A stretch of DNA of 64,000 bases, from the IMG/VR virus record IMGVR_UViG_3300045922_000293, positions 1 to 64,000 of that record; one strand, given 5' to 3'. Position 1 is the stretch's first letter; each line of letters opens with the position of its first letter. Position numbers and translations under genes: made by a program. This document shows, piece by piece, positions 23,623 through 33,608 of the stretch. The DNA comes from a virus. The notes beneath the pieces are model-generated. The model ran no database searches. It saw only the letters and a list, made by a program, of their open reading frames with translations, and was not told where the DNA came from.

Positions 23623-26541
23623 ATGGGTAAAATGAATGATTTAACCGATTTTTTTGGAATGGTTCAGCCCGAGGTGCCGGAGCGTTTGCGCTGGCTCACG
23701 GAGAAGAGCACCGCTCCCTTGCCAAAACAGACCATGATCATTCCCGAGCTGGAAGCCGCTTGGAGCTTCGTGGGTGAGGAGAGCCCGTACACGCTAAGCT
23801 CTGAGCACTTCACGCCCACACGTGAGCAGCCCTTTTGGTCTGAGATCAAGCCCGTGGCCTTGAGCGATCGTGATCTGCGCGAAGTTTTGGTTGAGTTTGT
23901 CAAGACGCATCTCATGCGTGGAATGACACCAAAAGACGTAGATAAAGCCATTGCGGCGCAATTTCCCGTGGATGCCCGCACCGCTTCGATTATCAAAAAG
24001 GATATCAAGCCTTTGATTCAGCGTGAGGCAGGGCTATTGGGTGTCGTGTACGCGCCCGCATCTCTCTACCCCGCCTGCGGAACAAAAGGTCAAGGTAAAG
24101 AAGAAGTCCGTCAAGCAAATCCACTTTACGTTGCTGCCAAGCCATCATGCCACAGTTGTATTCACCGCTTAGAGGATATTGTAGAGGGGGGCTCCAAATG
24201 CTTGGTTTTTGATAAGACGCTTGTGTTTGATTTAGATTATGATGAAGATGTTTGGGATGCCCTAGAGAGCCGTTTTATCCACCTGAGTGACAAGTTTGCA
24301 TCACTGAAAACCCTTCCTGTTAAAGAACGTATCCGTAAGGCTTCTTTGATGGCGGGGGCACGTAAGAGTGCGTCTTGGGAATTTAAGCCCATAATTGCGG
24401 CCCCCGCTCCTATTACAACGGAAGGCGCTCAGGCATTTTTGAGAATTCAGGAAGGTTCCGCGATCTTAGATAACATCCGCGCGCGTCATAAATGTAAAGC
24501 GTTAGCGTGCTATATGATGGATCACGGCACGGATGCTCGGGTGTTGATCTTATTGGATCAAGATGAGGATGTTGCCCCCTTGAAAGATCATGCGTACATG
24601 CTGGGCAGTCTGTACAATGATATTTCATTTTTTGAGACGTACGCGGAGGCGAAGAGTTGGTGTGATGCGCATGCTGAGGTGATTGCCAAGGTGCCTTATC
24701 TTGTGGGCACCCCTTATGGTGAGGCGGCATCAGACGCGCGTGATCAAAGCCTCGAATGGTCAAGTGATGATGTGTTGGGGACATTGTGTGCGCGTGCGGT
24801 ACTCATTCAAGGTCATACAAGGCGCGCGAGTGCGTTGTGGAAAAAGCTCAGAGCTTCAAGTGCTGAGCACATCAAGAAGTTTGCCCAAGAGCTGTACCGC
24901 CATCCCGTACCCTCTAAAGTAGCAAAATACAAGAACCTCGCCTTACAGACCTATCACATCAAGACAGGGTTGACGGTCAAAGAGGCCAAGAAGCATCTAC
25001 GTCTGAATCATCATTATGCAACGGATGGAGGAAAAGCTAAGAGGGAGCTGCGTGAGGTCGCGGCGGTCTTAGCCTCAGGAGATCACAGCCAGCGTGTGCA
25101 GGATACCATAAAGAAGCACGCGCATTTATCCCCGCTCAAGCATCATGTGTACGGGCACGGGGTCTATTACATTTATGAAGGGTTTTTTAAAGATGGGGCG
25201 GCAAAAGATGCCTTCTTCACGAAGCACTCATCTAAGCGATCTTTACCCCTGATCCCGCGGGGACAAAATCCATGGGAGGATGATCGCGTTGTAGCTAGCC
25301 TTATGCATAATGCATTGATCTCAGGTGTGAAGCTAGCGTCTAAGCTGCCCCCTTTGAAGTCGCGTTATGCCCTTGCAAAGCGTTTGGCTTCCATGGGTGT
25401 GGTTCACCACGTGATTCAAGAGGGTGAGTCCCAGCGTTTGGATGCGAAGGAAGCCGCATGGATTGATACGCCGCTCACGCGTGATCAGATCAAGGATGCT
25501 ATGGTGCGCATGAAAAACCTGAGACATAAGCAGGTCGTGTTCCATGCAGAACGTTACTCCAGCGCGTCATGGTATAAGACCTTTGCCCCGCGTCTTCCTA
25601 AGACGGCAGCGGCGATCAAGGCTGCATTGATCAAACATCATAAGCATAGCCTCTCACCTGATTCACTTGTCATCCATGAGGAAGAGGTCTTCCGATTTGA
25701 TAATGTTCGCCGTCTTGTTCAAGCCATTTTTCAAGGAAAGCGTGTTCGGGATTATGTTGAGAATCTTGAAGGATCAGAAATCGAGTCACTAGCTCCTATT
25801 CTAGCCGTGATGAAGAGCGAGGAGGGCTTGCATGGTTATGAATATGGTTACGCGGGTGCATTTGAGGATTGTAAAAAAGGCGCATCCAAGGTGCAGCCCC
25901 GTATGATCGTGAAGGCGTCTAAGTGTGAAGGGTGTATGTATCAGAAACAGGCTGGGCATTGTATGTTATATCATGCTGCGTTAGTGGATACCCCTCAGTA
26001 TACGGTAGAAGCTACCAAGGCTGCCGTCGCCCATGCAATCAAGCAAGGGCGCATGGATAGGTCTACAGCCCAGCCGATCCTTGCATCCCTTGAGCACGGC
26101 CCTCATGAAAGAGCATTGCGATCGATCATTCGTGCAGCTAACCTTGCCATCCCTGCGGTCCTTGCAAGGAAGAGTCAATTTAGTGGTCCTGATATTTTTA
26201 CACAGCATATGAGTTTTGAAGGGTCGGATACGGATTCAAAGGTGGATGCTTCTCAAGCTATCAAGGCGGCTTCCGTGTGGGTCTCACAAGGGTTTAGTCG
26301 ATCTGAGGTGTGCTCAAAGCTCAAGCATGCTTTCCACCCCGAGGTGCTCAAGACTGCAAAGAAGGGTCTCAAAAATGTGCTTCGCAAGTGCGCCCATGAT
26401 CATGCACAAGATGAGCTGACCACGTATGATTCACGCTTAAGCGGCGATGCACATGATGAAATTGCGGCGTATGATATGGACTTTTACGGGAACAGTGCCT
26501 CAAGCATGGATGAAGAACTTTTAATGAATAGGAAGGTATAA
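23623..26541 (+). CDS. Large unknown protein with two cysteine clusters, 972 aa
   Basis: I do not recognise this gene. It begins the structural side of the map, just before the terminase genes, with its own start after a strong terminator. It has two similar cysteine groups. The first is C176-x2-C179-x13-C193, preceded by C152 and reading CHSCIHR...KCLVF. The second is C768-x2-C771-x8-C780, reading CEGCMYQ...HCMLYH. They look like a duplicated small metal site. Residues 380-560 are basic and helical. The repeated Lys-His segments (IKKHAHLSPLKHH) suggest nucleic-acid contact. No ATPase, nuclease or membrane motif is clear. A virion-associated or injected protein is possible but unproven. Confidence 0.7.
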   Translation: MGKMNDLTDFFGMVQPEVPERLRWLTEKSTAPLPKQTMIIPELEAAWSFVGEESPYTLSSEHFTPTREQPFWSEIKPVALSDRDLREVLVEFVKTHLMRGMTPKDVDKAIAAQFPVDARTASIIKKDIKPLIQREAGLLGVVYAPASLYPACGTKGQGKEEVRQANPLYVAAKPSCHSCIHRLEDIVEGGSKCLVFDKTLVFDLDYDEDVWDALESRFIHLSDKFASLKTLPVKERIRKASLMAGARKSASWEFKPIIAAPAPITTEGAQAFLRIQEGSAILDNIRARHKCKALACYMMDHGTDARVLILLDQDEDVAPLKDHAYMLGSLYNDISFFETYAEAKSWCDAHAEVIAKVPYLVGTPYGEAASDARDQSLEWSSDDVLGTLCARAVLIQGHTRRASALWKKLRASSAEHIKKFAQELYRHPVPSKVAKYKNLALQTYHIKTGLTVKEAKKHLRLNHHYATDGGKAKRELREVAAVLASGDHSQRVQDTIKKHAHLSPLKHHVYGHGVYYIYEGFFKDGAAKDAFFTKHSSKRSLPLIPRGQNPWEDDRVVASLMHNALISGVKLASKLPPLKSRYALAKRLASMGVVHHVIQEGESQRLDAKEAAWIDTPLTRDQIKDAMVRMKNLRHKQVVFHAERYSSASWYKTFAPRLPKTAAAIKAALIKHHKHSLSPDSLVIHEEEVFRFDNVRRLVQAIFQGKRVRDYVENLEGSEIESLAPILAVMKSEEGLHGYEYGYAGAFEDCKKGASKVQPRMIVKASKCEGCMYQKQAGHCMLYHAALVDTPQYTVEATKAAVAHAIKQGRMDRSTAQPILASLEHGPHERALRSIIRAANLAIPAVLARKSQFSGPDIFTQHMSFEGSDTDSKVDASQAIKAASVWVSQGFSRSEVCSKLKHAFHPEVLKTAKKGLKNVLRKCAHDHAQDELTTYDSRLSGDAHDEIAAYDMDFYGNSASSMDEELLMNRKV

Positions 26542-26569
26542 GGGGGCAGTACAAAGAATAACACCCCAT

Positions 26570-26622
26570 ACAGGGCTTGCTAACTAGACGGCAAAAGATA
26601 CTAGGATGCAAGCCCTGTTTTA
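26570..26622 (+). terminator. Hairpin with 11-bp stem before small terminase candidate
   Basis: ACAGGGCTTGC (26570-26580) pairs perfectly with GCAAGCCCTGT (26608-26618), and TTTT follows. The 27-nt loop is long for a terminator. It lies 28 nt after the 972-residue gene, and could terminate or act as an attenuator in the terminase leader. Confidence 0.5.
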
Positions 26623-26639
26623 TGAGGAGAAGAAGAAGT

Positions 26640-27206
26640 ATGGCCACACTCATGCCTTTCGGCGCTTTATACGTCGTGAAAGAAACTCGTAAACGCGGCC
26701 GAGGTCGTCCTTCACTCCGTGAAAAAATGATGACGGAGGATCAGGATGAACAAGATATCATTAACAATGCGCTTGATGAAGCGGATATAGAGCGAAGAAT
26801 ATCGAATTCAAAGCTTGTTAAAAACATTCGATCGAACCCCAATAACACTAAAATTGCAGACATGCTTCTTGAAGAATTTGCAAAGGAGGCTGCTTCTTTA
26901 GAGATTGATCGCATACGTTTACAGGCTGACGGGAAAGATACGAGCGGCGTTGCACAAAAGCGCCTCACAGCGTTACGTCTTACCATGGATGGTTATTACC
27001 GTAAGATTGACATGATGAAGGGCGGTGCGTTGGATTTAAAGCATCCTGATGTGGCGCGCTTGATTGAATATCTGATTCATGTGTTCATGCAGGCGATGTC
27101 GGACACGAAGGTTCCTCATGATATGATTACGGTGGTCATGGATAAACTGACGCATGTGTTGGAGGACGAGACCCGTATGCGGGCATTTATTCAAGGTAAG
27201 AAATAA
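26640..27206 (+). CDS. Candidate terminase small subunit
   Basis: The case is mostly positional: this 188-residue protein ends one base into the ATG of the large terminase. The N-terminal part has a basic GRGRPSLREK stretch, an AT-hook-like or DNA-contact element, and the rest is helical (a long helix about 70-120, then VARLIEYLIHVFMQAM). Small terminases are helical, DNA-binding oligomers that select the packaging site. I start at ATG 26640 with GAGGAG 10 nt upstream; ATG 26622 is possible. Another helical regulator upstream of terL cannot be excluded. Confidence 0.45.
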   Translation: MATLMPFGALYVVKETRKRGRGRPSLREKMMTEDQDEQDIINNALDEADIERRISNSKLVKNIRSNPNNTKIADMLLEEFAKEAASLEIDRIRLQADGKDTSGVAQKRLTALRLTMDGYYRKIDMMKGGALDLKHPDVARLIEYLIHVFMQAMSDTKVPHDMITVVMDKLTHVLEDETRMRAFIQGKK

Positions 27207-29122
27207 TGTCTTTTGCGGACATAGCACGTCGCGTCAGTCGTCAGATCTTAGAGGATGACACGAAGAAGCCTGTCCTCTCAATTATTGATTTCATTGAGAG
27301 CCCTATCGGGTTGCAGTTTACGGTAGATCAGCAAGGTGCCAGCCTGTTTCCCGTTCAGAAGTTTATTCTCAAGGCGTATTATGGGAATGAGCTTGATACT
27401 ACCCATCAATATATCAACATTCCTAAATCATGGCGGTATGCGGGGTCTTCGCGACCTGATCATTTTTACAAATTTACTGAACAAGAATACCTTGCTTACT
27501 TGCATTCTGAAGGCCGCTGTAATATTAAGCATCTTGATCACCCCCGCCGAGAATTAGCTTTAGCCGTGGGCCGCCGTAGTGGTAAGAGCGCGATCAGTGC
27601 GATGATCGCGGCTTATGAGCTATATAAGCTCTTGAACAAGAGTAACCCTCAGCGTTACTTCGGCCTGAAGCCCCATGATACGATTAAGATTTGTAGCGTC
27701 GCCCCTAGTGTGGATCAGGCCAAGCTCATCTATACGGAGTTGAGAAAGCACAGTAAGAATTGTGAGTACATCAAATCACATTTAGCTAAAGATACACAAT
27801 CTGAGATGCTTTTTCAGGCTCCCTTTGACCTTGAAGAGACGGGTAAGTTTAAGGACGGGGGTTTAGCTTCATTAGGCATTTCATTTCACAGCGCAAATGC
27901 GGGGTCATTGCGTGGTCATAATAACTATGTCATTATTCTTGATGAGTTTGCATTCTTCCCTTATGATGGTGTGACAAGTGATCGTGAGGTGTATCAATCG
28001 ATCACACCGTCTACGGCGGCCTTCTCCCCTAAAGATCCGAATATTCCTACGCAATCCATCGGGGAGGTGGAGAGCCGCATCATTATGATCAGCTCCCCGT
28101 TTGGTAAATCTGGTCTGTTTTATGAGAAGTTTCAGGTTGCCATGGGGGGCCTGATCGGATCGGATGATATTCTCATGATTCAAGCCCCTACATGGGAGGT
28201 GAATCCTACGGTTCCCGCGAGCTATCTTCAGAAAGAGTATGCGAAGAACCCTGAAAATTTCACGTGTGAGTTTGGCGCTCAGTTTTCAGACAGCATTAAA
28301 TCATGGATTGAAGATCGGGACAAATTTATCAAATGCATTCAACCTGATCTGAGGGCGGAGGAGAGGGGGAGGCCGAGGCAGGCGCACTTCTTGGGCCTTG
28401 ACGTAGCGATCAAGGATGACCGCACAGCCGTGGTGTTGACGCGTCCTGAAGATGGCCGCATCAAGTTAGTCTATCATGAGCAATGGCAGGCAGGTGTCCC
28501 TTGGGAAGAATTAAATGCTCATTTGAAGGCCCCGCTGGTGGAGTATGCGATGGGCTTAGAAGGCGTGACGATGCTTGACTTTGATGCTATTGCGGATTGG
28601 ATTGAAGAGTTATCAAGACGCTTTTACATTAAAAGAGGCATCTTCGATCAGTGGAACGGTTATGCTTTAGAGCAAACCTTAAAGAAACGCGGCCTACTTG
28701 AAATCATTACGCAAAATTTTACGAATATTGAGAAAACTACCATGTTTGAGGCTTGGAAGCAGATGATGTACTATGAGAAGCATATAATGTATAACTATCC
28801 GATCCCGCCGGATAAGAAATATGCGGAGTATATTCAAGAGTTACTTGAATTGGAGGCTAGAAAGGTTAGTAAGCACATTACGGATGTACAAGCCCCGAAA
28901 ATTCAAGGCAAGCACGATGATTTTTCGGATGCTTATATCAGGTCTTCTTGGCTTTGCATGGAGCACATAGACACAAGCAAAAAGTATTTTGCGGGCCGAC
29001 CTTCAGGGAATGCCGCGGGTCTCAGCGCGCAACAGGCGTCAGCGCGGCATCCCATGTTTCAGTATGGCATGGCAGCGGATCCCCGCCGTCGTCAGATTCC
29101 TAAACCCCGCCGTCGTAGGTGA
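27206..29122 (+). CDS. terL: Terminase large subunit
   Basis: The packaging motor of 638 residues. The ATPase domain has Walker A GRRSGKSA (K127) and Walker B YVIILDEF (D246, E247). The C-terminal RNase H-like nuclease has FLGLDVAIKDD (about 399), a middle acidic strand MLDFDAIADW, and DDFSDAY near 580 as the last acidic group. TerL binds the portal, pumps DNA into the prohead with ATP and cuts concatemers. No intein is inserted in it. The start follows the candidate small subunit with a TAATG overlap. The C-terminus ends in Arg-rich residues. Confidence 0.95.
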   Translation: MSFADIARRVSRQILEDDTKKPVLSIIDFIESPIGLQFTVDQQGASLFPVQKFILKAYYGNELDTTHQYINIPKSWRYAGSSRPDHFYKFTEQEYLAYLHSEGRCNIKHLDHPRRELALAVGRRSGKSAISAMIAAYELYKLLNKSNPQRYFGLKPHDTIKICSVAPSVDQAKLIYTELRKHSKNCEYIKSHLAKDTQSEMLFQAPFDLEETGKFKDGGLASLGISFHSANAGSLRGHNNYVIILDEFAFFPYDGVTSDREVYQSITPSTAAFSPKDPNIPTQSIGEVESRIIMISSPFGKSGLFYEKFQVAMGGLIGSDDILMIQAPTWEVNPTVPASYLQKEYAKNPENFTCEFGAQFSDSIKSWIEDRDKFIKCIQPDLRAEERGRPRQAHFLGLDVAIKDDRTAVVLTRPEDGRIKLVYHEQWQAGVPWEELNAHLKAPLVEYAMGLEGVTMLDFDAIADWIEELSRRFYIKRGIFDQWNGYALEQTLKKRGLLEIITQNFTNIEKTTMFEAWKQMMYYEKHIMYNYPIPPDKKYAEYIQELLELEARKVSKHITDVQAPKIQGKHDDFSDAYIRSSWLCMEHIDTSKKYFAGRPSGNAAGLSAQQASARHPMFQYGMAADPRRRQIPKPRRRR

Positions 29123-29127
29123 GCATC

Positions 29128-29337
29128 ATGTCTTTTTGGAAGGATATTGTATCTGTCTATTTGAAGGATTTTGGCTATGATTCCGACTTGACTCAGGAGG
29201 ACTTGGCTCTTCTGAAGCAGACGTTTGAAAAAGCAAAAGGCTCATGGAAAGGCTTGGCGGAGGGTTCCACGGGGGATGTATCGATTCTCAAGCGCCTGTG
29301 TAAAGCCTTTATCAAACGAAGAGAGAAGAAAGATTGA
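29128..29337 (+). CDS. Small hypothetical protein, 69 aa
   Basis: A short helical protein rich in Lys and Asp, basic at the C-terminus (KRREKKD). ATG 29128 has AGGTGA about 6 nt upstream and is preferred to the GTG at 29119. The stop overlaps the TTG start of the next gene. It lies between terL and the portal gene, so a head-assembly role is possible, but nothing shows what it does. Confidence 0.6.
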   Translation: MSFWKDIVSVYLKDFGYDSDLTQEDLALLKQTFEKAKGSWKGLAEGSTGDVSILKRLCKAFIKRREKKD

Positions 29338-29861
29338 CACCTTATGAGCATAGGCTTTTGACGAGTGTGCTTGATGCATGGAGGGCGGATAACGGCCCTA
29401 GGATCCTGGAGCAGGCCGTGGATCACACGTCTAAATTCTTAGGGCGCGTGCGGGCGTGTTATAGGATCATGCATCGAAACGCGCCCAAGACGCTCAAAAT
29501 TACAAAAGATGCAAGCGCGGTGTTAGCGGTGTTGCGTGACATGAACGCGGATCTCTTATCAACTCGTCATGTACAGGGGCAAGCTCAAGGTATGGATGCG
29601 GTGTCTCAGGGGATCGCCCGTATTCATGTGTTGTTAGAAGCGTTGATCAAGGAGTATGTGGATCTAGCTAAGCATACATCTGATATGGATGCGGATCTCT
29701 ATGCTAAGAAGGTATCCTATCAGATTGAGGATTTTGAACATATTGCACAAAATTTAACCCGTCTTCAACGTCTAGAAGCTTTGTTAACTGCCGTGTTGGT
29801 AAAGGGTGTTGAAGAAGAAGACGGGGATGAGGTGAGACCCGCTCATGGCAACACGAAGTAA
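29334..29861 (+). CDS. Helical hypothetical protein upstream of portal, 175 aa
   Basis: Unknown. The protein is mostly alpha-helical with no cysteine cluster. It probably starts at TTG 29334, which overlaps the preceding stop (TTGA), as in coupled phage genes. A downstream GTG would shorten it slightly. It overlaps the portal gene by 17 nt, which supports it being real. The end of the protein is acidic (EEEDGDEV). Confidence 0.6.
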   Translation: MTPYEHRLLTSVLDAWRADNGPRILEQAVDHTSKFLGRVRACYRIMHRNAPKTLKITKDASAVLAVLRDMNADLLSTRHVQGQAQGMDAVSQGIARIHVLLEALIKEYVDLAKHTSDMDADLYAKKVSYQIEDFEHIAQNLTRLQRLEALLTAVLVKGVEEEDGDEVRPAHGNTK

Positions 29862-31596
29862 TCCAGATGCGCGTATAATAGGGACCGTAGAGAGTATTAG
29901 TCAATCACGCCTGAAGACGAGGAATGCACAGATCAAGTTTGGGGCTGAGGCGATCTCGATCAAGAAGCGTGCGAATGTGTGTTTTGGTGTCAGTGGAAGC
30001 GGCATTGATGGGGCTTTCGGGAATGGTGGCGCTGTGGGTATGGGCTATGCAAACAATGTCTATAGCCCGCATCTTTCGACCGATTTTTTGGAGCTTCCCC
30101 AGAATTTGACGGAGAAGCGATCTTATTACCGTCATTTCTATAACTTTCATCCTTATGTCGGGAGGGCGATCGATCTTCATACTGAGCTGCCCTTATCCAA
30201 GATCCGTTTAGCACCCCCGAAAGGGTCTGATCCTAAGAAAAATCGCTATATCTTGAAGTTCTTTCAGACCATGGTGAAGGATCTGAATCTATTAAAGACC
30301 CTTGTAGATGCGACACGTGAATATTATGTGATTGGGGACGCGTTCCTGTTCGCTGAAGATAGTGAAGTGAAATACCCCGATAGTATCTTTTATGATGTTC
30401 GATCTGAGCTGGATGAAGAGGGTCAGGCCCGGCAAGTCAAGATTCCGATTCAAGATGAGTACGTTTTAGAGACAAGAAAGCGCGCTTACTTTCAAAAGCA
30501 CTATAAGGGCTGGCAGAGTCTCACCTTGTTGCCACCTGAGCAGGTCAATGTGACTCACTATCAATTTGCGAACAAGGTCCGCTATGAGCTGCTTGTGGAT
30601 AGTAAGACCCGAGAGTTGGTATCACAGGCGGAGGCCGGAGATGAAGAAGCTCTTGAATATGTGGCGACGATGCCGGAAGATATTTTAAAATATATTCAAG
30701 AGGGCCGCGATTTACCCTTAGACACTGATCCGATGGAGGGGAGCTTTGTCTATCAGTTAAGCCGCAACAAGCCCCCCTATGTGCCCTATGGTGTCTCGAT
30801 TATCGAGAGGTGTTTACGCGATCTTGTGTATCAAGACAAGCTACGTCAGAGCCAGACAAGCATTGCTAGCAGGGCGATGACTCCTAAGCGGCTCATCTAT
30901 ATGGAGGATGGTGACGAGGCGGATGTGGAGAATTTGCGCGATCAGATTGATCAGGCGTTGATGGACCCTGATTATAGTATTGTGACAAACTTTCAAGTGA
31001 ATTGGGAGGAGATCAGCGCGCGCGATCGTCTTCTTGACTTGGGCACCGAGTACGATATCGTAGATCGGCGTCTCCAGGCGGGCTTGAGCGTCACGGAGTC
31101 GATGTTAACGGGAGAGTCCAGCTATTCAGGCGAGCGCACGAATCTTGAGATCATGAACACCTTATATTCATTGTACCGTGAGACGATTCAAACGTATGTA
31201 GAGGAGTTTTTGTTCAAGCCTGTCGCTATAAAGAAGGGTTTTGTGGAGAATGATGAATTCGGTGAAGAAGTCGTCCTCTACCCCTCCTTGTCTTTCACAC
31301 GTCTTGCGCTGCGTGACAATCGTGATACGTTTGATACGATGTTCAACCTGTATAGCAAAGGCTCCTTGTCTATTGATTTTATTTTAGAGTTATTTGGTCT
31401 AGACCCTGAGATGGTCCATGAGCGAGTCAAGCGGGATCTCTTGACCGTGAAAGACCCCGTGTTCAATGATATGATGCGCACGGTCTATTCTGATGTAGGG
31501 CGTCTTGTCGTGGAAAATACGGATGCCGCCCAGCGTATTTTTGCTGAGATGGGCCTTGTGCATACACCCCCGGTAGCGGGCGATGACAGGTTTTAA
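29845..31596 (+). CDS. Portal protein
   Basis: A 583-residue protein two genes after terL with features of large-phage portals. These include YYRHFYNFHPYVGRAIDLHT (about 90-109), a wing region around VIGDAFLFAED, PYVPYGVSIIERCLRDL (about 310-326), and a long helix followed by RDRLLDLGTEYDIVDRRL and GLSVTESMLTGESSYSGERT (about 410-430), typical of the crown-proximal part of portals that lead into the helical barrel. It forms the dodecameric DNA gate at one capsid vertex and docks TerL. The first 60 residues are Gly-rich and probably flexible. Confidence 0.85.
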   Translation: MATRSNPDARIIGTVESISQSRLKTRNAQIKFGAEAISIKKRANVCFGVSGSGIDGAFGNGGAVGMGYANNVYSPHLSTDFLELPQNLTEKRSYYRHFYNFHPYVGRAIDLHTELPLSKIRLAPPKGSDPKKNRYILKFFQTMVKDLNLLKTLVDATREYYVIGDAFLFAEDSEVKYPDSIFYDVRSELDEEGQARQVKIPIQDEYVLETRKRAYFQKHYKGWQSLTLLPPEQVNVTHYQFANKVRYELLVDSKTRELVSQAEAGDEEALEYVATMPEDILKYIQEGRDLPLDTDPMEGSFVYQLSRNKPPYVPYGVSIIERCLRDLVYQDKLRQSQTSIASRAMTPKRLIYMEDGDEADVENLRDQIDQALMDPDYSIVTNFQVNWEEISARDRLLDLGTEYDIVDRRLQAGLSVTESMLTGESSYSGERTNLEIMNTLYSLYRETIQTYVEEFLFKPVAIKKGFVENDEFGEEVVLYPSLSFTRLALRDNRDTFDTMFNLYSKGSLSIDFILELFGLDPEMVHERVKRDLLTVKDPVFNDMMRTVYSDVGRLVVENTDAAQRIFAEMGLVHTPPVAGDDRF

Positions 31597-31599
31597 GTT

Positions 31600-33486
31600 A
31601 TGAAACGCTCTGCTGTGAAGACAAAAGACCCCGTGAGGGCGGAAGAACGTGAAGTTGAACGCCTTGTGAGACCCGCGCCTAAGATAAAGCCCCCCCGCGC
31701 GGATCGCGCGCGTGAAATTGTACGTGAGCATGATCCGGATCTGGATGAAAAAGATCCTGATCTTTCCTTGAATTATAAGGACATAGGGGGTAAGGCCGTG
31801 AAGGCGAATACCCCTACCCCGTTTAAGATTGAACCCCCTAGCGCCGAACGTGATACGTTTAGGGTGCATGATCAGGATGGAAAGCCTTATTATTTCATGA
31901 CAAAGCTAAAGGCGGAGGAATGGCTAGCACAGAAGATCAAGATGCAGGATCAGGCGGAGAAGGCGAAAACCTTAGAAGAGCTTGAAGCTGATGTGTTAGC
32001 GGATGAAAAGGCCAAAACCCCTTTAAAGGTGCTTGTCCCAACTTCATTGCGTAAAGAATTTTTGGTCTTTGATGCAAAAGGAAAGTCTAAGACTTTTGAG
32101 ACTCTTGAGGAAGCCGAGGATTTTGTAAGATTTGAATCTTTTAAGATGGAGACTGACAAGAAAAAACAGCCCTTTAAGATCAATAAAAAAGAGCGCGAGG
32201 AGAAGCGACTTGAATGGACTCCCGAAACGGATGAGACCCTTGTGAAGCTGAAGCATAAGATCAGCGCCACGACGCCGGAGATCCTTGCATGGGCAAAAGA
32301 CCCTTCAAAGATCAACCCTGCCTCGATTGATGCTCATTTTGCTGAGTTAAGCGCCTCGGACTTGATTCAGGCTAAAGGTCAGCTCGCGCGTTTAAATCAG
32401 TATTTGATGTTTGAGGAAGGCGCGGACAGTATTCCGCTTAGTAAGGATGAGGCCGCCCGTGTAGTGAATGTGGTGGAGGCCGCGATAGCCAAGGCTCAGA
32501 AAGCTCAAGGTGATGCCCCCGTATTGAATGAAGAGACGATTGAGGATGCGATTGAAATCGCGAAGAATCACGGCGTGGCATCTCTGATCCCCAGTGTGAA
32601 GAAGTTGTCTTCTGACGCGGTTTCTGATGTGCGTGACGCCGTGGATAGATACTATCTTGAGACAGGTGATGACACGGCCAAGGATCTGCGTGATGTGTTA
32701 GAAATACGCCTTTGTCAAGAGTCTTCAGAATCTACGATCTCAGCAGATATTGCTTTGAAGACCTTATATAAAGAACGAGTGGTGAATCCCTCAGAATTTG
32801 ATCTAGGCGATGATGAAGATCGCGGGGAATTTATGCAGAGCTTATCACAGCTTTCTGATAGAGACCTGATAGAAAAGTTTCAAAAGATCCCCATCTATGC
32901 ACTGATCATGGGTGTTGATGATCAAACACAGCCTGAATCCCATTTTCTAAGACCCGATCAGAAAGATAGGCTCTTGTTGAAATTGGAGCAGGATATCAGA
33001 AGGCGAGCGTTTTTTAATGATTTGCAGTTAAGGGCGGGTAATCCAGATAAATTATCAGAATTGATTCACCGCACTCGCGAAAATAGTCTCAAAGATCGTG
33101 AAAAGAAGGTCTTTGAAGAAAGAGTGCCTAAAGGCGAGAGCTTTTTTGATTTTTTGATGAAGTTATTGAAGCAGCCTAGTATGAAATGGAAGAGAAGAGC
33201 CATGAGGAAATCTTCATCGTTGAAAATTGCGCATCTTTATATGCTGGGTGTACCTAAGAACACACGCCAGATAAGGCTTCAGGATGTGCTCGCCCTCTTG
33301 TCCTTAGCTTTAGCATGGTATGATAGGGATCAGATGTCCCTTCAGAGTGAGGCATCACGCCGTCGTATGGCGTTAGACTACGCGATTCATACCTACGGCG
33401 GAGGTGAGTATCAAAGGGCTGTGGATGACCCCTTTTATGTGACCCTATGGGATGCTTTATGTGCTTTTTTAGATGAAAACGCTTAA
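31600..33486 (+). CDS. Large unknown structural-cluster protein, 628 aa
   Basis: No family recognised. The N-terminal 50 residues are highly charged and probably disordered. Two short repeats follow: one near 85-110 (FRVHDQDGKPYYF then AEEWLAQK) and one near 148-175 (FLVFDAKGKSKTF then AEDFVRFE). They share F-x-V-x-D-x-x-G-K followed by a helix that starts AE. The rest is helical. The C-terminal 130 residues contain basic helices (KWKRRAMRKSSS). Its place between portal and prohead genes suggests an internal head or neck role. It starts 4 nt after the portal stop. Confidence 0.65.
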   Translation: MKRSAVKTKDPVRAEEREVERLVRPAPKIKPPRADRAREIVREHDPDLDEKDPDLSLNYKDIGGKAVKANTPTPFKIEPPSAERDTFRVHDQDGKPYYFMTKLKAEEWLAQKIKMQDQAEKAKTLEELEADVLADEKAKTPLKVLVPTSLRKEFLVFDAKGKSKTFETLEEAEDFVRFESFKMETDKKKQPFKINKKEREEKRLEWTPETDETLVKLKHKISATTPEILAWAKDPSKINPASIDAHFAELSASDLIQAKGQLARLNQYLMFEEGADSIPLSKDEAARVVNVVEAAIAKAQKAQGDAPVLNEETIEDAIEIAKNHGVASLIPSVKKLSSDAVSDVRDAVDRYYLETGDDTAKDLRDVLEIRLCQESSESTISADIALKTLYKERVVNPSEFDLGDDEDRGEFMQSLSQLSDRDLIEKFQKIPIYALIMGVDDQTQPESHFLRPDQKDRLLLKLEQDIRRRAFFNDLQLRAGNPDKLSELIHRTRENSLKDREKKVFEERVPKGESFFDFLMKLLKQPSMKWKRRAMRKSSSLKIAHLYMLGVPKNTRQIRLQDVLALLSLALAWYDRDQMSLQSEASRRRMALDYAIHTYGGGEYQRAVDDPFYVTLWDALCAFLDENA

Positions 33487-33493
33487 ATTTACA

Positions 33494-33509
33494 AAAATCT
33501 TTTAATGTG
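33494..33509 (+). promoter_or_regulatory. AATCTTTTAATGTG motif, candidate late promoter
   Basis: It occurs 100 nt before the ATG at 33609, just after the previous gene ends. The core matches copies before the genes at 38879, 44127 and 59408. An 8-bp hairpin follows (33519-33552), which would be in the leader RNA. Confidence 0.45.
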
Positions 33510-33518
33510 TTGTCTTTT

Positions 33519-33552
33519 CTATGAGGCTTTATACCCTTTTAAAACCTCATAG
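33519..33552 (+). other. Leader hairpin upstream of charged repeat protein
   Basis: CTATGAGG (33519-33526) pairs with CCTCATAG (33545-33552); TTTA/TAAA pairing inside the loop may extend it. No T-run follows, so it is more likely a leader structure or end-stabiliser than a terminator. Confidence 0.4.
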
Positions 33553-33608
33553 CAGTCTTAAAAAATTCCTGTTGGCCGTGAACCCGTTATCTACGGAGAC
33601 CTACTATT

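Noticed and set aside
27206-29122. Intein in the large terminase
   Set aside because: The gene runs without blocks A, B, F or G, and length is typical for TerL.
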